A stretch of DNA of 64,000 nt. Source: Brachionus manjavacas. Lineage: Eukaryota; Rotifera; Eurotatoria; Ploima; Brachionidae. Both the position numbers and the translations under genes were made by a program. Location: contig JAHQIY010000017.1 in the NCBI GenBank assembly GCA_019054805.1, forward strand, positions 186,001 through 250,000, given 5' to 3'. This document shows positions 1 through 9,941 of the stretch, piece by piece; position 1 is the stretch's first letter; each line of letters starts with the position of its first letter. The notes below the pieces were generated by a model. The model saw only the letters and a program-made list of their open reading frames with translations, did not search any database and had not been told where the DNA came from.

Positions 1-170
1 CTAAATTTTAGTTAGCTAAAAACAAGTCGACTAAAAATTAGTTAGCTAAAAGCTAGTTGGCTAAATTTTAGTTAGCTAAAAATAAGCCGACTAAAATTTA
101 GTTAGCTAAAAACAAGTCGACTAAAAATTAGTTAACTAAAAACTAGTCGACTAAAAATTAGTTAACTAAA
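1..170. repeat. 30-bp tandem repeat array, about 5.7 copies
   Basis: Six consecutive units of about 30 bp start with CTAAA and contain the core TTAGTTAGCTAAAA or TTAGTTAACTAAAA. The last unit degrades near position 170. The array runs into the left edge of the window, so its true length is unknown. Units differ by a few substitutions each. Confidence 0.9.
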
Positions 171-659
171 CTAAAGAGAAAACTCCCATCACTAAAAAAG
201 AGCCCTTCAATGGACACCTCAAGGGCGACGTAAGGTAGGACGGCCAGCAGTAACATGGTGGTCAACAACCACGAAATGGGAATTACATGGGGAGAAGCAA
301 GGGTAAAGGCAAAAGATCGACTTGAGTGGAAATCAAAAGTAATGACCCTATGCTCCATAAAGAGTGAATAAGGAAAAAAAAATTGAAACGTTACAATATT
401 AAAATTATATTTTTGATCCAATGTTTTTAATATACAGTATGTTGCAAAAGTCTAGAATATATTTTTGTAAACAAAATAATTGCTTTTATGCATATATTTG
501 AAAAAAAATAAAGCGGCTTTTTTTTTATTTTTTATTTGCCATCAATCCAAAAACAAAAATAAAAATCAGAATCAAAAATTAATTAAAGAATAAAACGGTC
601 CAAAAGTTTAGAAATCTTCACAGTTTAATATTTGAAATGACCGCTTTAGACGTTTTAAC
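171..659. other. AT-rich spacer, no gene seen
   Basis: A short open frame on the minus strand (158-421) has no recognisable domain. I see no gene or repeat that I can name here. Confidence 0.5.
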
Positions 660-973
660 AAGTTAAATAAGATAAAATAAAATAAAAAAATGTGTGAAAA
701 TTAAAAAAAGGCAAATAAGTAAAAAAAAAATTAAAAACTGTAAGAGGAAAGACATGTTTAAACATTCGATAGTTCAGCAAAAAAAGAAAAAATTGTTAGG
801 TGTTATTACACAATGGAGTTGGATATTCGATATATCCAACTGGAACAGAATGACTAATCCTGCCCTGATACATCTCTCACTGAACTCAAAAAGTCGATTT
901 GAGACTGTTAGTAGTTAAAGTTTATTCAAAGCTTCTTATTAATATTGGAGGGGTTATCATATTTCAGCTTCAA
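660..973 (-). mobile_element. LINE family A, decayed 3' part (outer piece 1 of a nested insertion)
   Basis: This stretch aligns by eye with 53,100-53,470, the 3' part of a minus-strand LINE. Both share the A-rich 3' UTR, the block around ACACAATGGAGTTGG, the block ATCTCTCACT, and the end of the ORF near a GTTGGAGG-like motif. Similarity stops near 973 and resumes at about 2277, because another retroelement fragment is inserted in between. The copy is full of substitutions and is dead. Confidence 0.7.
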
Positions 974-2280
974 AATTCCCTAACAAACTTACTTGCCTCC
1001 CTACTTCGAGTTATTCCTAGCCCATCCCAATTAGCTCCAAGAAAACTTAGTTTCTTAACCGGATTTAACACGGATTTGAGCGTATTGAGCACCCACCCTG
1101 CATTCTTTAGTTTTGCCCTTAGCACATCCAGAAGAACTTGGAGCTTTTTTCTTTCTGGATGTGCAATTATGAGGTCGTCCAGATGCCCGTATGTGAACTG
1201 GGTATACTTTTTGATGAATTTTAGTACACAGTTCAGCAGCATTTGCTGGATATAGGGTGCTATGCTCAACCCGAAGGGCATTCGAGTGAAGTTAAAGAAC
1301 TCCCCCCCATACCCGAAGGTGGTGACAAATTTACTTTTGGGGTGGAGTTCAATATTAAAGAAGGCCTGCTTAAAGTCTATTTTGCTGTACCAGAGATGTT
1401 TTGGCCACTTTATTTCTTGGACCACTTGGTACAGGGACTTTAGCGCAAATTTGGGGGCCTCTATTATTTTGGTAAGTGCCGAAAAGTCGGCTATTGGTCT
1501 CACCTTGGAGCCGGGTCTCCTAACTAAGAAGAAAGTTCCGCAATAACGGGGTACTTTCTTGTGGGGGGCTTTCTCGATGATACCTGTTCTAAGGAGGGAG
1601 AATAAGACTTGGTCTCTGTCGGAATCTTTGGCCTTGATTTTGTGCTGGACAACTTTTGTCCGAGCACAACCCCCTTTAGTCCATATTCTAAGCCCGTCTT
1701 TCAGTTTAGCATAAAGGGCTTTAGGGACTGGAAATTCAGCGTGGAATTGCTGTATAGAAGTCGTTGGTGCGAAATATGCATCCACTTCGACCTTAGGTGA
1801 GGGGCTTTCCGACAACATTAGAGGCCTAAAACGTACAGATAGACTGTCGCCAGGAGATGAAATTGATTGGACGGGATTGGTGGTGGCATTAGGAAGAGGT
1901 GATGGCTGATGTGGACCAGGAGTTCTTGGCTCCTCTAGTTCTTCGGGTTCTTCCTGAAGGTCCTCTTCGGATTCTTCAGGAATAGCCTCATACCCTCCCG
2001 ACTCAACGAAAAAATAATTGTTCGTGTCGTTATCCCAAAAGTAACGTCTAGTTACTGGGCGACCGAACTCCCACCGATGTATTTTAGTAAACGCCGGGTG
2101 ATCCTGGGTGGGTGTCAGGATATTGTTAACTAAATCCTTTCTAACACCCGGCGGTAATCTGGCTAACTCATTGAAAGCGCACCCTGCTCTTGGAGCGGGT
2201 ACGCTGTTTTGTTCCTCGATTAGATTGAGGAGGCCTCCCTGATAATCTGGGGCCGTCTTATTGTGATTGTTAATTCGAAC
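970..2280 (-). pseudogene. LTR/DIRS-type reverse transcriptase fragment inserted in a LINE
   Basis: One frame stays open on the minus strand from about 2280 to a TGA at 970-972, about 436 codons. Its first possible ATG is at 1818, but coding continues upstream of it, so the 5' end is truncated. The N-terminal third is a non-catalytic region with an acidic, proline-rich stretch (about 1880-2000). The C-terminal part is a reverse transcriptase: a VRPIADFS motif, a KIDFKQAFFNIELHP palm motif, the MPFGLSIAP motif, and GHLDD in place of the usual YxDD box. No protease, RNase H or integrase is attached. GC content is clearly higher than the surroundings. The shortened palm box order fits Ty3/DIRS-like retroelements; I cannot assign the clade. 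The last codons may lie in flanking LINE sequence. Confidence 0.7.
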
Positions 2281-2400
2281 TGCTGAATTTTGAATAACTT
2301 GTATTTTTTTGATATCAGTTTCTTAGAATGAATTTAAACAAGTAAAAGAATAATCAAAGATTGATCCTAACTTTTGTGCAGAGCTTCTTTATATTAAGAT
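2277..2400 (-). mobile_element. LINE family A, decayed (outer piece 2 of the nested insertion)
   Basis: From about 2277 the sequence again aligns with the 53-kb LINE copy (53,488-53,600). It shares ACTGCTG, the GTATTTTTTTGATAT-like block and the TTGATCC block. It is the upstream continuation of the minus-strand LINE interrupted by the reverse-transcriptase fragment. Confidence 0.65.
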
Positions 2401-2985
2401 ATATCTAAATAACACTCATTTTTTTATTTTTAGCCTTACAATACACAAAATACAGTAAAAAATACTTGATACTTATAAAATTGAAATGTAAAAACTGTGG
2501 GTTTTAGAAGATTTTGTTGAAATATTTTAGGACATTATTAATCATGTATGAGAATCCTCTTATCAGAGAAGAAATATTAAGACATGAAAAAAATAAAACA
2601 AATATTAGCCTCGATGACAATGATGCAATAAAAGCAGGATTTGATGAAAAAAAATTGAATAGAATTGAACAAAGTTAGAATAATCGAATGAGTTGAAAGA
2701 ATTGAAATTAATTAGAGATAGAAATGAGAATGGGTATATTACGAAAATTCAATTTATTAAAACCTTAGGGATAATTTAGAAATACTAAAAGATATTAATA
2801 ATTATTTAGAAAAATATTTAGAAGTACTAAAAGGAAAAATAGCTTATTTAATAAAAAATAATAATTTTTATTTAGTGTGGAATCAAATATAAAAAATTTA
2901 ATTAGTAAATTTTCATTACAAATTCGTTTTGTTTAGTTTTTTAATAAAGTTCAATAATAATAATTACTTATTTATGAAAAAAATA
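2401..2985. other. AT-rich spacer, no gene seen
   Basis: Several short lysine/glutamate-rich reading frames on the plus strand are broken by stops and resemble no family I recognise. They may be decayed element sequence. Confidence 0.4.
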
Positions 2986-3057
2986 CTCCGTGACGGGGAA
3001 TTGAACCCCGGTCTCCCGCGTGACAGGCGGGGATACTCACCACTATACTATCACGGA
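2986..3057 (-). tRNA. tRNA-Asp (GTC)
   Basis: The reverse complement folds as a complete cloverleaf. It has a 7-bp acceptor stem TCCGTGA/TCACGGA with discriminator G, a D-arm TAGTATAGTGG, an anticodon loop CCTGTCACG (anticodon GTC), and a T-arm with GGTTCAATTCC. There is no intron. B-box and A-box promoter elements are intact, so it is probably functional. Confidence 0.95.
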
Positions 3058-3589
3058 CTTGACAAAACTACGTTCAGAATTTTTTAAAAATCTTCTTTTT
3101 TTAACTTAAAATACTTACTGACAAGTATTTGAAAAGACAAATTAACTTTTTTAATTCTTAACTTAATTTGTAATTTCTATTTAATAAAAAAAAAATTAAA
3201 TAAATAACATTTAAGGATAAATTTTCAAATTATAAAATGCATAAATTTGGTTTTTTTTTTTTGTTAATTTTAACATCTTTTCCAAGCTAAAAAAATTACA
3301 AAATTTAAGAAAAAAATTTTAGATTAAAAATTTTAGAAGAAGGTCACTTTTGGTCGAAAGGCGTCGATGGTCTTTTAAAATTAATTCTTTTTTTATAATC
3401 AATAACTGACGCAATTACAAGTAAATTACCTTCAAATAATGTGGTAAATTCACGAAATTTTTTGATAAATTTGATCAAAAGTTTCCAATATTTCTCGAAA
3501 AAAATGCGACTCTTGCTATGAAAGATAAAAAATGATAAAGAAAAACATAAAATTTTTTTAATTTAATTATCACATCATAAGCTTTCGCA
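3058..3589. other. AT-rich spacer with one dispersed 40-bp repeat
   Basis: No gene is seen. Positions about 3336-3380 (core ACTTTTGGTCGAAA) recur in inverted orientation at 22,918-22,968, so this is a fragment of a dispersed repeat. Confidence 0.5.
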
Positions 3590-3935
3590 TGGAATTCTTT
3601 GACTAGAAGTGAAATTAATAAGATGGAGGGAATCCAGAAAAGAGCGACTAAGATGGTAATAGTATTAAGAGGATTAGAGTACGAAGATAGACTTAGGAAG
3701 CTTGGGTTTACAGATCTGAAAACAAGAAGGAAAAGAGGGGACTTTTTTCTCCGACTCCATGTTTCCAAAATTGATGGAAACATGGAGTCGGAGACCTGGA
3801 GAAGATCTGTTTACAGAATCTGATACTGAGGAGCTTTGACTTAATGCAACCTAGGTACTGACTGTGCTGACAAAGTGCAGCGTTATGAACTGCACTCACA
3901 CTTATGTGTTACAGCTCACACTACTACTACTACTA
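3590..3935 (+). mobile_element. LINE ORF2 C-terminal fragment plus 3' tail
   Basis: The plus-strand frame from 3599 reads MEGIQKRATKMV, then YEDRLRKLGFTDL and TRRKRGD. This is the conserved block that follows the reverse transcriptase domain in CR1/Jockey-type non-LTR retrotransposons. The remaining fragment is only about 75 codons. The sequence ends near a CTACTACTACTACTA tail at 3914-3934, similar to the tail at 25,540-25,556. An inverted duplication of about 20 bp (GACTCCATGTTTCC at about 3755 and its complement at about 3778) sits inside the fragment. Confidence 0.75.
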
Positions 3936-5266
3936 AAAGCGATTTAAAAAAAAAAGCGAACATTTAAGTTTTTACAGAATTCCTATATTTTTTTTTTTTT
4001 TTTCAAAATTCTTCAAATCTGCCTTTTACCCACTTTGTTTTCATAAGACATCATGTTTATATCGCTTATTTTATTTTGAAGATTTTATTTGATTAAAATG
4101 AGCCATCGATTGTTTTTATCCGATAATTTTTCGAGAAGATAAAATCAAAACACTAAAAATTAATCATTTTTACATTATCTGATAAACTCATAGATTTTTA
4201 AGACAAAAATTTTTTGCCATCCATTTGCCAGGCTAAATATTAAGAGATTGGTACTTGTCCTCATAAAAACAGCTTTTCTTTGCTTGAAAAAAAGAAAATT
4301 AGGTTTAAAATTAAAAGATGATGAATTTTTAATTAAATCTAATCCAAAAAATAGATATAGTTTGGAAAAATTTTGTTCAACAAAAAATAATTAGGTTTCA
4401 TGTTTTTAATTAAATGTGTTAAATATGTTTAATAAAGTTATTATCCGTAAAAAAGTTTTAAATATCTATTATAAATTTTTTAAGAAAAAAAATTTTAAAA
4501 CTTGAATTTTCGATATTAAAGATTGATATTCTCTTATTTTAGCTTGTGATTCAACCTCACATATAAATTTCAAAATTGATTCTTTAATCATAAAGCTTTT
4601 CAGTCATCAACAAAAAAAATTTAAAGTTTTTTCATAATTTAAATTTTTAGATATTGGTTCAACCAAATTCTCACTTTTTCTTAAATTGATTGCAATTGAA
4701 AAAATAGAAACAAAAGTTAAATTTTTTTTAATTTCATCAATTTTTATTTTTGCGGTTTTCAAAATGTAATGAACAAAATTTAAAAAAAGCTTTTATTCGA
4801 GCTTAATACCTTTAAAATAAAAACTAGGATCTTATTTAAAATAATTGGGAAATTAATAAAAATTATAAAAAATTAAAATAAAAACAATTTTTTCAATTAG
4901 AATGATTTATTCTCAAATTTTGATCAAATAGGGCATAACTATTAAATTATTTTTCTAATTTCTAAAATATTGGTTTACCTACTTAAAAAGAAAATATTTG
5001 ATGAGATGACCATCTCATAAATCTTAATCAATCTTTACATAAAATCTTTTGACCAGATTATAACAAAAATTTTCACAAATGATTTTAAAATTTTGGAATT
5101 TTTTTCGTCAAAATTTTTGTAAATTCTTTTCGAATTTCATTCAAAAAAATTTTTTTTGAGTTTTAAGGTTATACATTCGCATAGTAAAATTATCAAATCT
5201 TCAATAAAAATTTAAAAATAAATTATTTATTATTTTAAATAATATAATGAATTGTGAGGAAAACAA
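3936..5266. other. 1.3 kb of AT-rich intergenic sequence
   Basis: No coding frame, RNA gene or repeat that I can support is visible here. Confidence 0.5.
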
Positions 5267-5337
5267 GCACTGGTGGTTCAGTGGTAGAATGCTCGCCTGC
5301 CACGCGGGCGGCCCGGGTTCGATTCCCGGCCAGTGCA
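5267..5337 (+). tRNA. tRNA-Gly (GCC)
   Basis: A complete cloverleaf is present, with acceptor stem GCACTGG/CCAGTGC and discriminator A. The D-arm is GGTTCAGTGG, the anticodon loop is CTGCCACG (GCC), and the T-arm contains GGGTTCGATTCCC. There is no intron. The copy at 15,325-15,395 on the other strand appears identical in the mature region, and the first 80-90 bp 3' of both genes also match. Confidence 0.96.
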
Positions 5338-5425
5338 TTTTTTAAAAAAATAATGATGTTGATCTAAAATTCAAAAATAAAATTTTAGTGCAATCTTTCA
5401 AACTAAATTATGAAAATATTTTACT
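5338..5425 (+). repeat. 3' flank shared by the two tRNA-Gly genes
   Basis: The sequence after the tRNA (GATGTTGATCTAAAATTC, then TTTTAGTGCAATCTTTCAAA) recurs almost unchanged on the minus strand at 15,245-15,324. Both tRNA-Gly loci therefore derive from one duplicated segment about 10 kb apart. Confidence 0.85.
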
Positions 5426-5820
5426 TAATCGTATTAAAAAAAAAGATTTTAATTAATTAATATCTTAAATATGAATATGAAATTTAACTAAAATTTTTCT
5501 TACCTCCAGCTTACCCGAATCTCTAAACCAGGGCTCGCTCCGGACCCCGTTTAATTTTTGATATAATGATTAAAATTACGAATGGTAATTTGTATAAATG
5601 GTTTTTATAAATTTTTATAAATTTTTATAAATGGTTTTTTAAAAGTTTCTCATTTTCTATTCATAAATTAAATAAGTTGTCTTGTCTTTTATTTTATTAT
5701 AATTTACAGTCGCAAAAAGATAATTTTATAAAAAAATTTAGAAAAAATGTTGATTTAGAAAAAATTCTAAATTAAATATTTTTAAATTTTTAAAACTCTG
5801 TAAATTTAGCTTAAATTGAA
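5426..5820. other. AT-rich spacer
   Basis: A small GC-richer patch at about 5505-5550 stands out from its surroundings, but I recognise no element or gene in it. Confidence 0.4.
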
Positions 5821-5893
5821 GATCGCATGGTGTAGTGGTTATCACATCTGTCTAACACACAGGAGGTCCCAAGTTCGATCCTTGGTGCGATCA
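5821..5893 (+). tRNA. tRNA-Val (AAC)
   Basis: The cloverleaf has acceptor stem GATCGCA/TGCGATC and discriminator A. The D-arm is TAGTGGTTATCAC, the anticodon loop is TCTAACAC (anticodon AAC), the variable region AGGTC, and the T-arm contains AAGTTCGATCCTT. There is no intron. Confidence 0.95.
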
Positions 5894-7139
5894 TTTTTTT
5901 ACTAATTTTAAACAAAAATTCGGCTCTTATCAAAATAAATTGATTAAAAGTTTATCAAAACCAAATTTCTTTTTCTTATCTCAACGCCCATCGTTAATAA
6001 AAAAAATAAAATAATAATTTCAAATTTTAAAATTTTTATTTAAAAGAAACGATGAGCTGCTGTGCAGGTACGGTGCGGTGGTGCGCTCCTCCTAATTCAA
6101 AACTTAAATCAAAAAGAATTCATTTTATCCAAAATTTCGCAATGTTTTAAAATTATTGCTTTTGTGTAAGAAGATAAAACAGACTCAAGGTATTCAAAAA
6201 GAATATAAAACTTTTAGATCTCAAACTGAATTTGACTACATTGGGTTCTTCATGGGTCATTTTTTTAGTTATTTTTATGTATTAGTTATGGACCGCAGAT
6301 TAGTTTTGAATCCACTCTTTTTTCCTTATTTTTGTAAATGATTTACCTTTTTTATTTAAGCTTGCCTCTAATTTATCAATCAAAGTAAATAGAAAATTAT
6401 TTTCTATCAGAAGAATTTTTTTCCTCAGTAAAAGTCCAATTTTTTTAAGACCTTCATTCTGCCGTAATTTGACTATTGTTCTACGCTTACTTATGCTATT
6501 TTTCAAAAGAAGCAATCTATAAATTAGCAAAAAGTTATTATTTTTATTTCATATAAAACTATCAAATTTAAAGCTTTATATATAGAAGTTAATAGTTTTA
6601 ATGAAATAAATGATGTTTTAGAAAAATATGGTCATTTCAACATAGAATTTTTGAAAGAATGCTTACTTTATCATTCAAATTTTTTATTAAAATTCACCCT
6701 TTAATTTAAAAAAGAGACTAAGAAATTTGAGTTATAATTCAAAAAATAGCAAAAATCTAATTGAATCGATGGCCAAATCGAAATGTGGTGAAAAAACCTT
6801 TAAGTATTTTTATTCAAGATTAAAAAATTGCTTTGTGATCAAGAGATCAATGTTGAAGTTTTCAGCATTCAAGCTTTCAATTTTAATAACATTAACTTAA
6901 TTTATAAAGACTTAGTTGCAAAATAAATTATTTAACTTAAAAACCTTGTTGTTAATTTTTTTCAAAAAACAATGTAATCAATAACTTTTTTTTATAAATT
7001 GCATAATTTTTATATAGAATTTATTTTTATTTTTAATGAACTTAAATGAAGTATTAATCAGTCTCTTGAGACATTGGCACTAGACTGTTGATTAAACTTG
7101 GAATTATTCGTTCTATATTACTATAAAGTTTTATTTCAA
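5894..7139. other. Intergenic region, no supported gene
   Basis: A plus-strand stretch at about 6590-6900 keeps protein-like segments broken by stops and may be a very old decayed ORF. I cannot name it. Confidence 0.4.
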
Positions 7140-7225
7140 ATATGAAAATGCTTGCAGTGTTAACTTAAAATTATTCTTTTATTGATTGAAACTGAAAACA
7201 ATTTGAAACATCGCACTTTTCAATG
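7140..7225 (-). repeat. Dispersed repeat X, copy 1
   Basis: The reverse complement of this stretch contains AAAGTGCGATGTTTCAAA and, further on, GCATTTTCATA. The same blocks in the same order occur at 11,495-11,640. The first block occurs at about 15,115-15,160 and a mutated version at 45,830-45,960. No coding capacity is seen. Confidence 0.65.
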
Positions 7226-7234
7226 TAATTCAAA

Positions 7235-7640
7235 CATAAAACATAAAAAGTTAGGTTGTGAAATTCAGTACAAATTGTTATAAAGAACAAAAAAAATGCA
7301 AAAAAATTGATTAACTTTTTTCCTAAAGGTTTAAACTTAGTTCTGTAAACGCAACATAGTGCAGCATTCAAAGTTGCATCAAATATCTAAGTCTGATAAA
7401 TTTGCAGAGTTTAGCAGAAATTAAATTTCAATATAATCAAGCGAAGTGCATTTTGCAGAGATTTTGCACACCTTTAGCAGACCTTTACAGTTGATGCAAC
7501 TTTGAATGTTGCACCAAGCTGCTTTCACAGAATTAATTATGAACCTTTAGAAAAAAAGTTATTTAATTTTTTTACACTTTGTTCTGTTCTTTTGTACTGA
7601 ACTTCTCAAAACCAAAAGTTAAAACCAAATACAAAATAAA
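7235..7640. mobile_element. Foldback/MITE-like element with about 145-bp inverted arms
   Basis: Positions about 7235-7378 and about 7492-7640 are imperfect inverted copies of each other. Shared blocks include TTCAGTAC, AAAGAACA, CTAAAGGTT and CATTCAAAGTTGC. The loop is about 110 bp and has no coding potential. This is the structure of a non-autonomous foldback element. The termini are not sharp enough to read a target duplication. Confidence 0.75.
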
Positions 7641-8394
7641 ATAGGTTCCCTGAATGCTGAAAAAGCATTTAATAATAAATGGAAGACTTTTTTGAGATTT
7701 AAAAGCTTCTTCCTATCATTATTTTAAAATCATCTCATCAAATCATTTAAAAATTTTGTCATCTAATTCTCTCAAGACTTTTTCTCTTTAAAATTTTTTG
7801 TTCTAGAATTTTATACCCATTCTTTTCTTTGACATCTTTATATTACAATAATTTAATTGATGTCAAATTTAAGATTTAAATCCAATAAAGTCCAATTTGG
7901 ATGTCAACTATTTTTATTAATAACGAACAGACCATGAAAATAGTTTCTTGCCGTCACAATCAGCTGTAATTTCAATTTTGATAATTCAGTTTCTGAAAAA
8001 TTCAAAAAATAATTCTCTTTTTTCCATCTATTTTTTTTAAATATTACACCGACTTTAATTGTAAAAGATTAAATTAAAATTTAGAAGTAGTAGGCAAGAA
8101 ACTTAGAAAAATCAAGCTTGAAGATGGGAAAAACTATGAAAATAAAATTTCTAAATAAATAAAATACTAGTTAGAAAATTTAAAAGAAAGAAACAGTGAA
8201 TTAAAATAACTTGTTAAAGTTCACATTTAATGATTGTCTTCCATAATGATAGGGATAAGCTTTAGAAGATATAACCTGTCTGTATTTCATAATCATCAAA
8301 AGAACAAAAAAATAATAAACAAACCAACACAACAAATTTATGATGAAATTACCTTAAAATATAAAAAAATAAATTTTCAAATTTTTTTGTTATC
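7641..8394. other. AT-rich spacer
   Basis: No gene or RNA is recognised. Confidence 0.4.
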
Positions 8395-8395
8395 T

Positions 8396-8462
8396 CCGAA
8401 TCTGGCGTAATTTTTAAAATAAGACAAATAAATTTAATTTAATCAAATTATAATTTAATTAG
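8396..8462 (+). mobile_element. 3' terminal fragment of LINE family B
   Basis: TCTGGCGTAATTTTT followed by an AAATAAATTTAATTTAA tail closely matches the 3' end of the intact LINE at 58,515-58,577. It is a short, decayed 3' terminus of the same family. Confidence 0.6.
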
Positions 8463-8760
8463 TATTAGTAGTTCTTGCTGCGACCCCTAACATGTGAGCA
8501 TCCGTGCAAGATGTCCGCGCACATCAACGCTATTTGGTAGTTTGGAACTGTAGCAGCATATTCCATTGAATCTATTTATAGCTGTATTGAAACCAAAGGT
8601 TGACTTTTTTGTTTTTATTTTTACTGGCAACTATTCCAAGGAGGAACTAATCTGTTTAAGAAAAAAGCTCTCTTGGGAACCTGATGCTTTTCCCTCTTTG
8701 CAAAGCAGAAGGACCTTTGTTTTAAAGCTAAAAGGGAACGTATCCTACATATGAAAAGAT
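8463..8760 (-). mobile_element. LINE ORF2 C-terminal fragment, minus strand
   Basis: Read on the minus strand, this region encodes KRAFFLNRLVPPWNS. That is the conserved WN box (consensus FFxNRVVxxWNxLP) near the end of CR1/Jockey-type LINE ORF2. It is followed by stops and then GGGGTCGCAG with an ACTACTAAT tail. The tail is shared with the plus-strand LINE fragment at 25,505-25,556. Confidence 0.65.
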
Positions 8761-9030
8761 TTAAAAAAATAAATTTTCGTATCCAATTTTTGTATAAAAA
8801 CCTAAATAGACACAAAAAAAAGTAAAATATTTGCAAAAATATATTCTTAAATATATTTTTTTTTTAATCCTTACCCATAAATAATGAACAATGTCAAATA
8901 TTTTAATAGAATATTTTCTTGTTTAAAATGACTTAATTTCGGAATATAAAATAATTATAGCTAAATTAAAGTTGAATATTTATGGACAAATAAATTAAAT
9001 ATAAATAAAGAAAAGCTATATTTAATAATT

Positions 9031-9036
9031 TTATTT
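9031..9036 (-). terminator. Polyadenylation signal AATAAA for the homeobox gene
   Basis: AATAAA on the minus strand lies about 75 nt after the homeobox stop codon. In an AT-rich genome this hexamer is common, so position is the main support. Confidence 0.4.
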
Positions 9037-9111
9037 AATTGATAAGTATTTACATTAAAATGGATTTATAATATTAATAAAAATTTTAAAATTGACAAAA
9101 AAAATTAAAGT

Positions 9112-9804
9112 TTAAAAATGCTGTTGAGGATAAAACTGAGAACTTTGAACTATTGCGGACAAAGTCGCATATTGATTTAATCTAGATTGAAGCAATTGTA
9201 GATTTGCAACTAGGGGTGACGAATTGACAGTCGATTGTTCGATATGATTTGAATTTTTTCTAGATTTGGCGGTGTATTTTCTTTGTTTGTCGCGTGATCT
9301 CTTGTTCTGGAACCAAACCTTGATCACATTTTCCGGCAAGACCAATTGTTCACTCATCTCTTCGGTCTCTTTTGGATCAGGGTAAGGATTTTTTCGGAAA
9401 TAAGCATCAAGTGCTAATTTTTGTTCCTGGGTAAAAGTGGTACGAAACTTTTTGCCATCTACATTTTTGACATTTTCTCTATCTTCATCAAAATCGAGTT
9501 GTTTGACCGGGGCTTGAGGAGATTTGTGCACTGAACTAGAAAATGACTGAAAGCCCGAATCATTCTCGGAAACAGCTGGACTTGCACCGACCAAATCGTC
9601 AATTGAATGAAAATTGACCTTGGGCTTTTGTTTAATGCTGGACAAAGGCAAACATTTGGGCACATACTGAAAAGGGTAGTAAACTGGAGTGGAGTAAGTG
9701 AGGAGAAGATTTGATGTTTCCTTAAGAGGGGTGTTGCATTGGGACGAGTCGACATTGACGGTCAATGGTGAAACAATTGGTGAACAGCTTCTTGGGGATT
9801 GCAT
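9112..9804 (-). CDS. Homeodomain transcription factor
   Basis: A 230-residue nuclear DNA-binding protein encoded by a single uninterrupted exon. The homeodomain spans about residues 117-176. It starts with KKFRTTFTQEQ, has the helix-2 region YPDPKETEEMSEQL, and ends with the recognition helix VIKVWFQNKRSRDKQRK. Homeodomain position 50 is Q and position 51 is the invariant N. K-R-S at positions 52-54 in place of the usual R-R-A is unusual. The first 115 residues are low-complexity, rich in S, P and T, with an acidic patch just before the homeodomain (DFDEDREN). The C-terminus is N/Q/S-rich. I see no paired box, POU, LIM or hexapeptide motif, so the class cannot be fixed; some features (LP..VIK.WFQN) recall ZF-class homeodomains. 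A TATA box and a polyA signal lie at suitable distances. The chosen ATG is the first in frame. Confidence 0.9.
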   Translation of the reverse strand: MQSPRSCSPIVSPLTVNVDSSQCNTPLKETSNLLLTYSTPVYYPFQYVPKCLPLSSIKQKPKVNFHSIDDLVGASPAVSENDSGFQSFSSSVHKSPQAPVKQLDFDEDRENVKNVDGKKFRTTFTQEQKLALDAYFRKNPYPDPKETEEMSEQLVLPENVIKVWFQNKRSRDKQRKYTAKSRKNSNHIEQSTVNSSPLVANLQLLQSRLNQYATLSAIVQSSQFYPQQHF

Positions 9805-9923
9805 GGTACCTTTTTGGAATTAAAAAAATTAATAATGTTCTTTATTTAAATTTAAAAAACTTGTTGCTGATTGTTGAATGATTGTTGAATTATTTGATTG
9901 ATTTTTCGGCAAGACTGGCACAG

Positions 9924-9931
9924 TATTTATA
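9924..9931 (-). promoter_or_regulatory. TATA box of the homeobox gene
   Basis: The reverse complement reads TATAAATA, about 120 bp upstream of the ATG at 9804, which would put transcription start near 9895. The match is perfect and the local sequence is less AT-rich than usual, which makes it more convincing than a random match. Confidence 0.55.
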
Positions 9932-9941
9932 TCTAATGGTC

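Noticed and set aside
1-170. CRISPR-like array
   Set aside because: Repeats are directly adjacent with no unique spacers, and the genome is eukaryotic; it is a simple tandem repeat.
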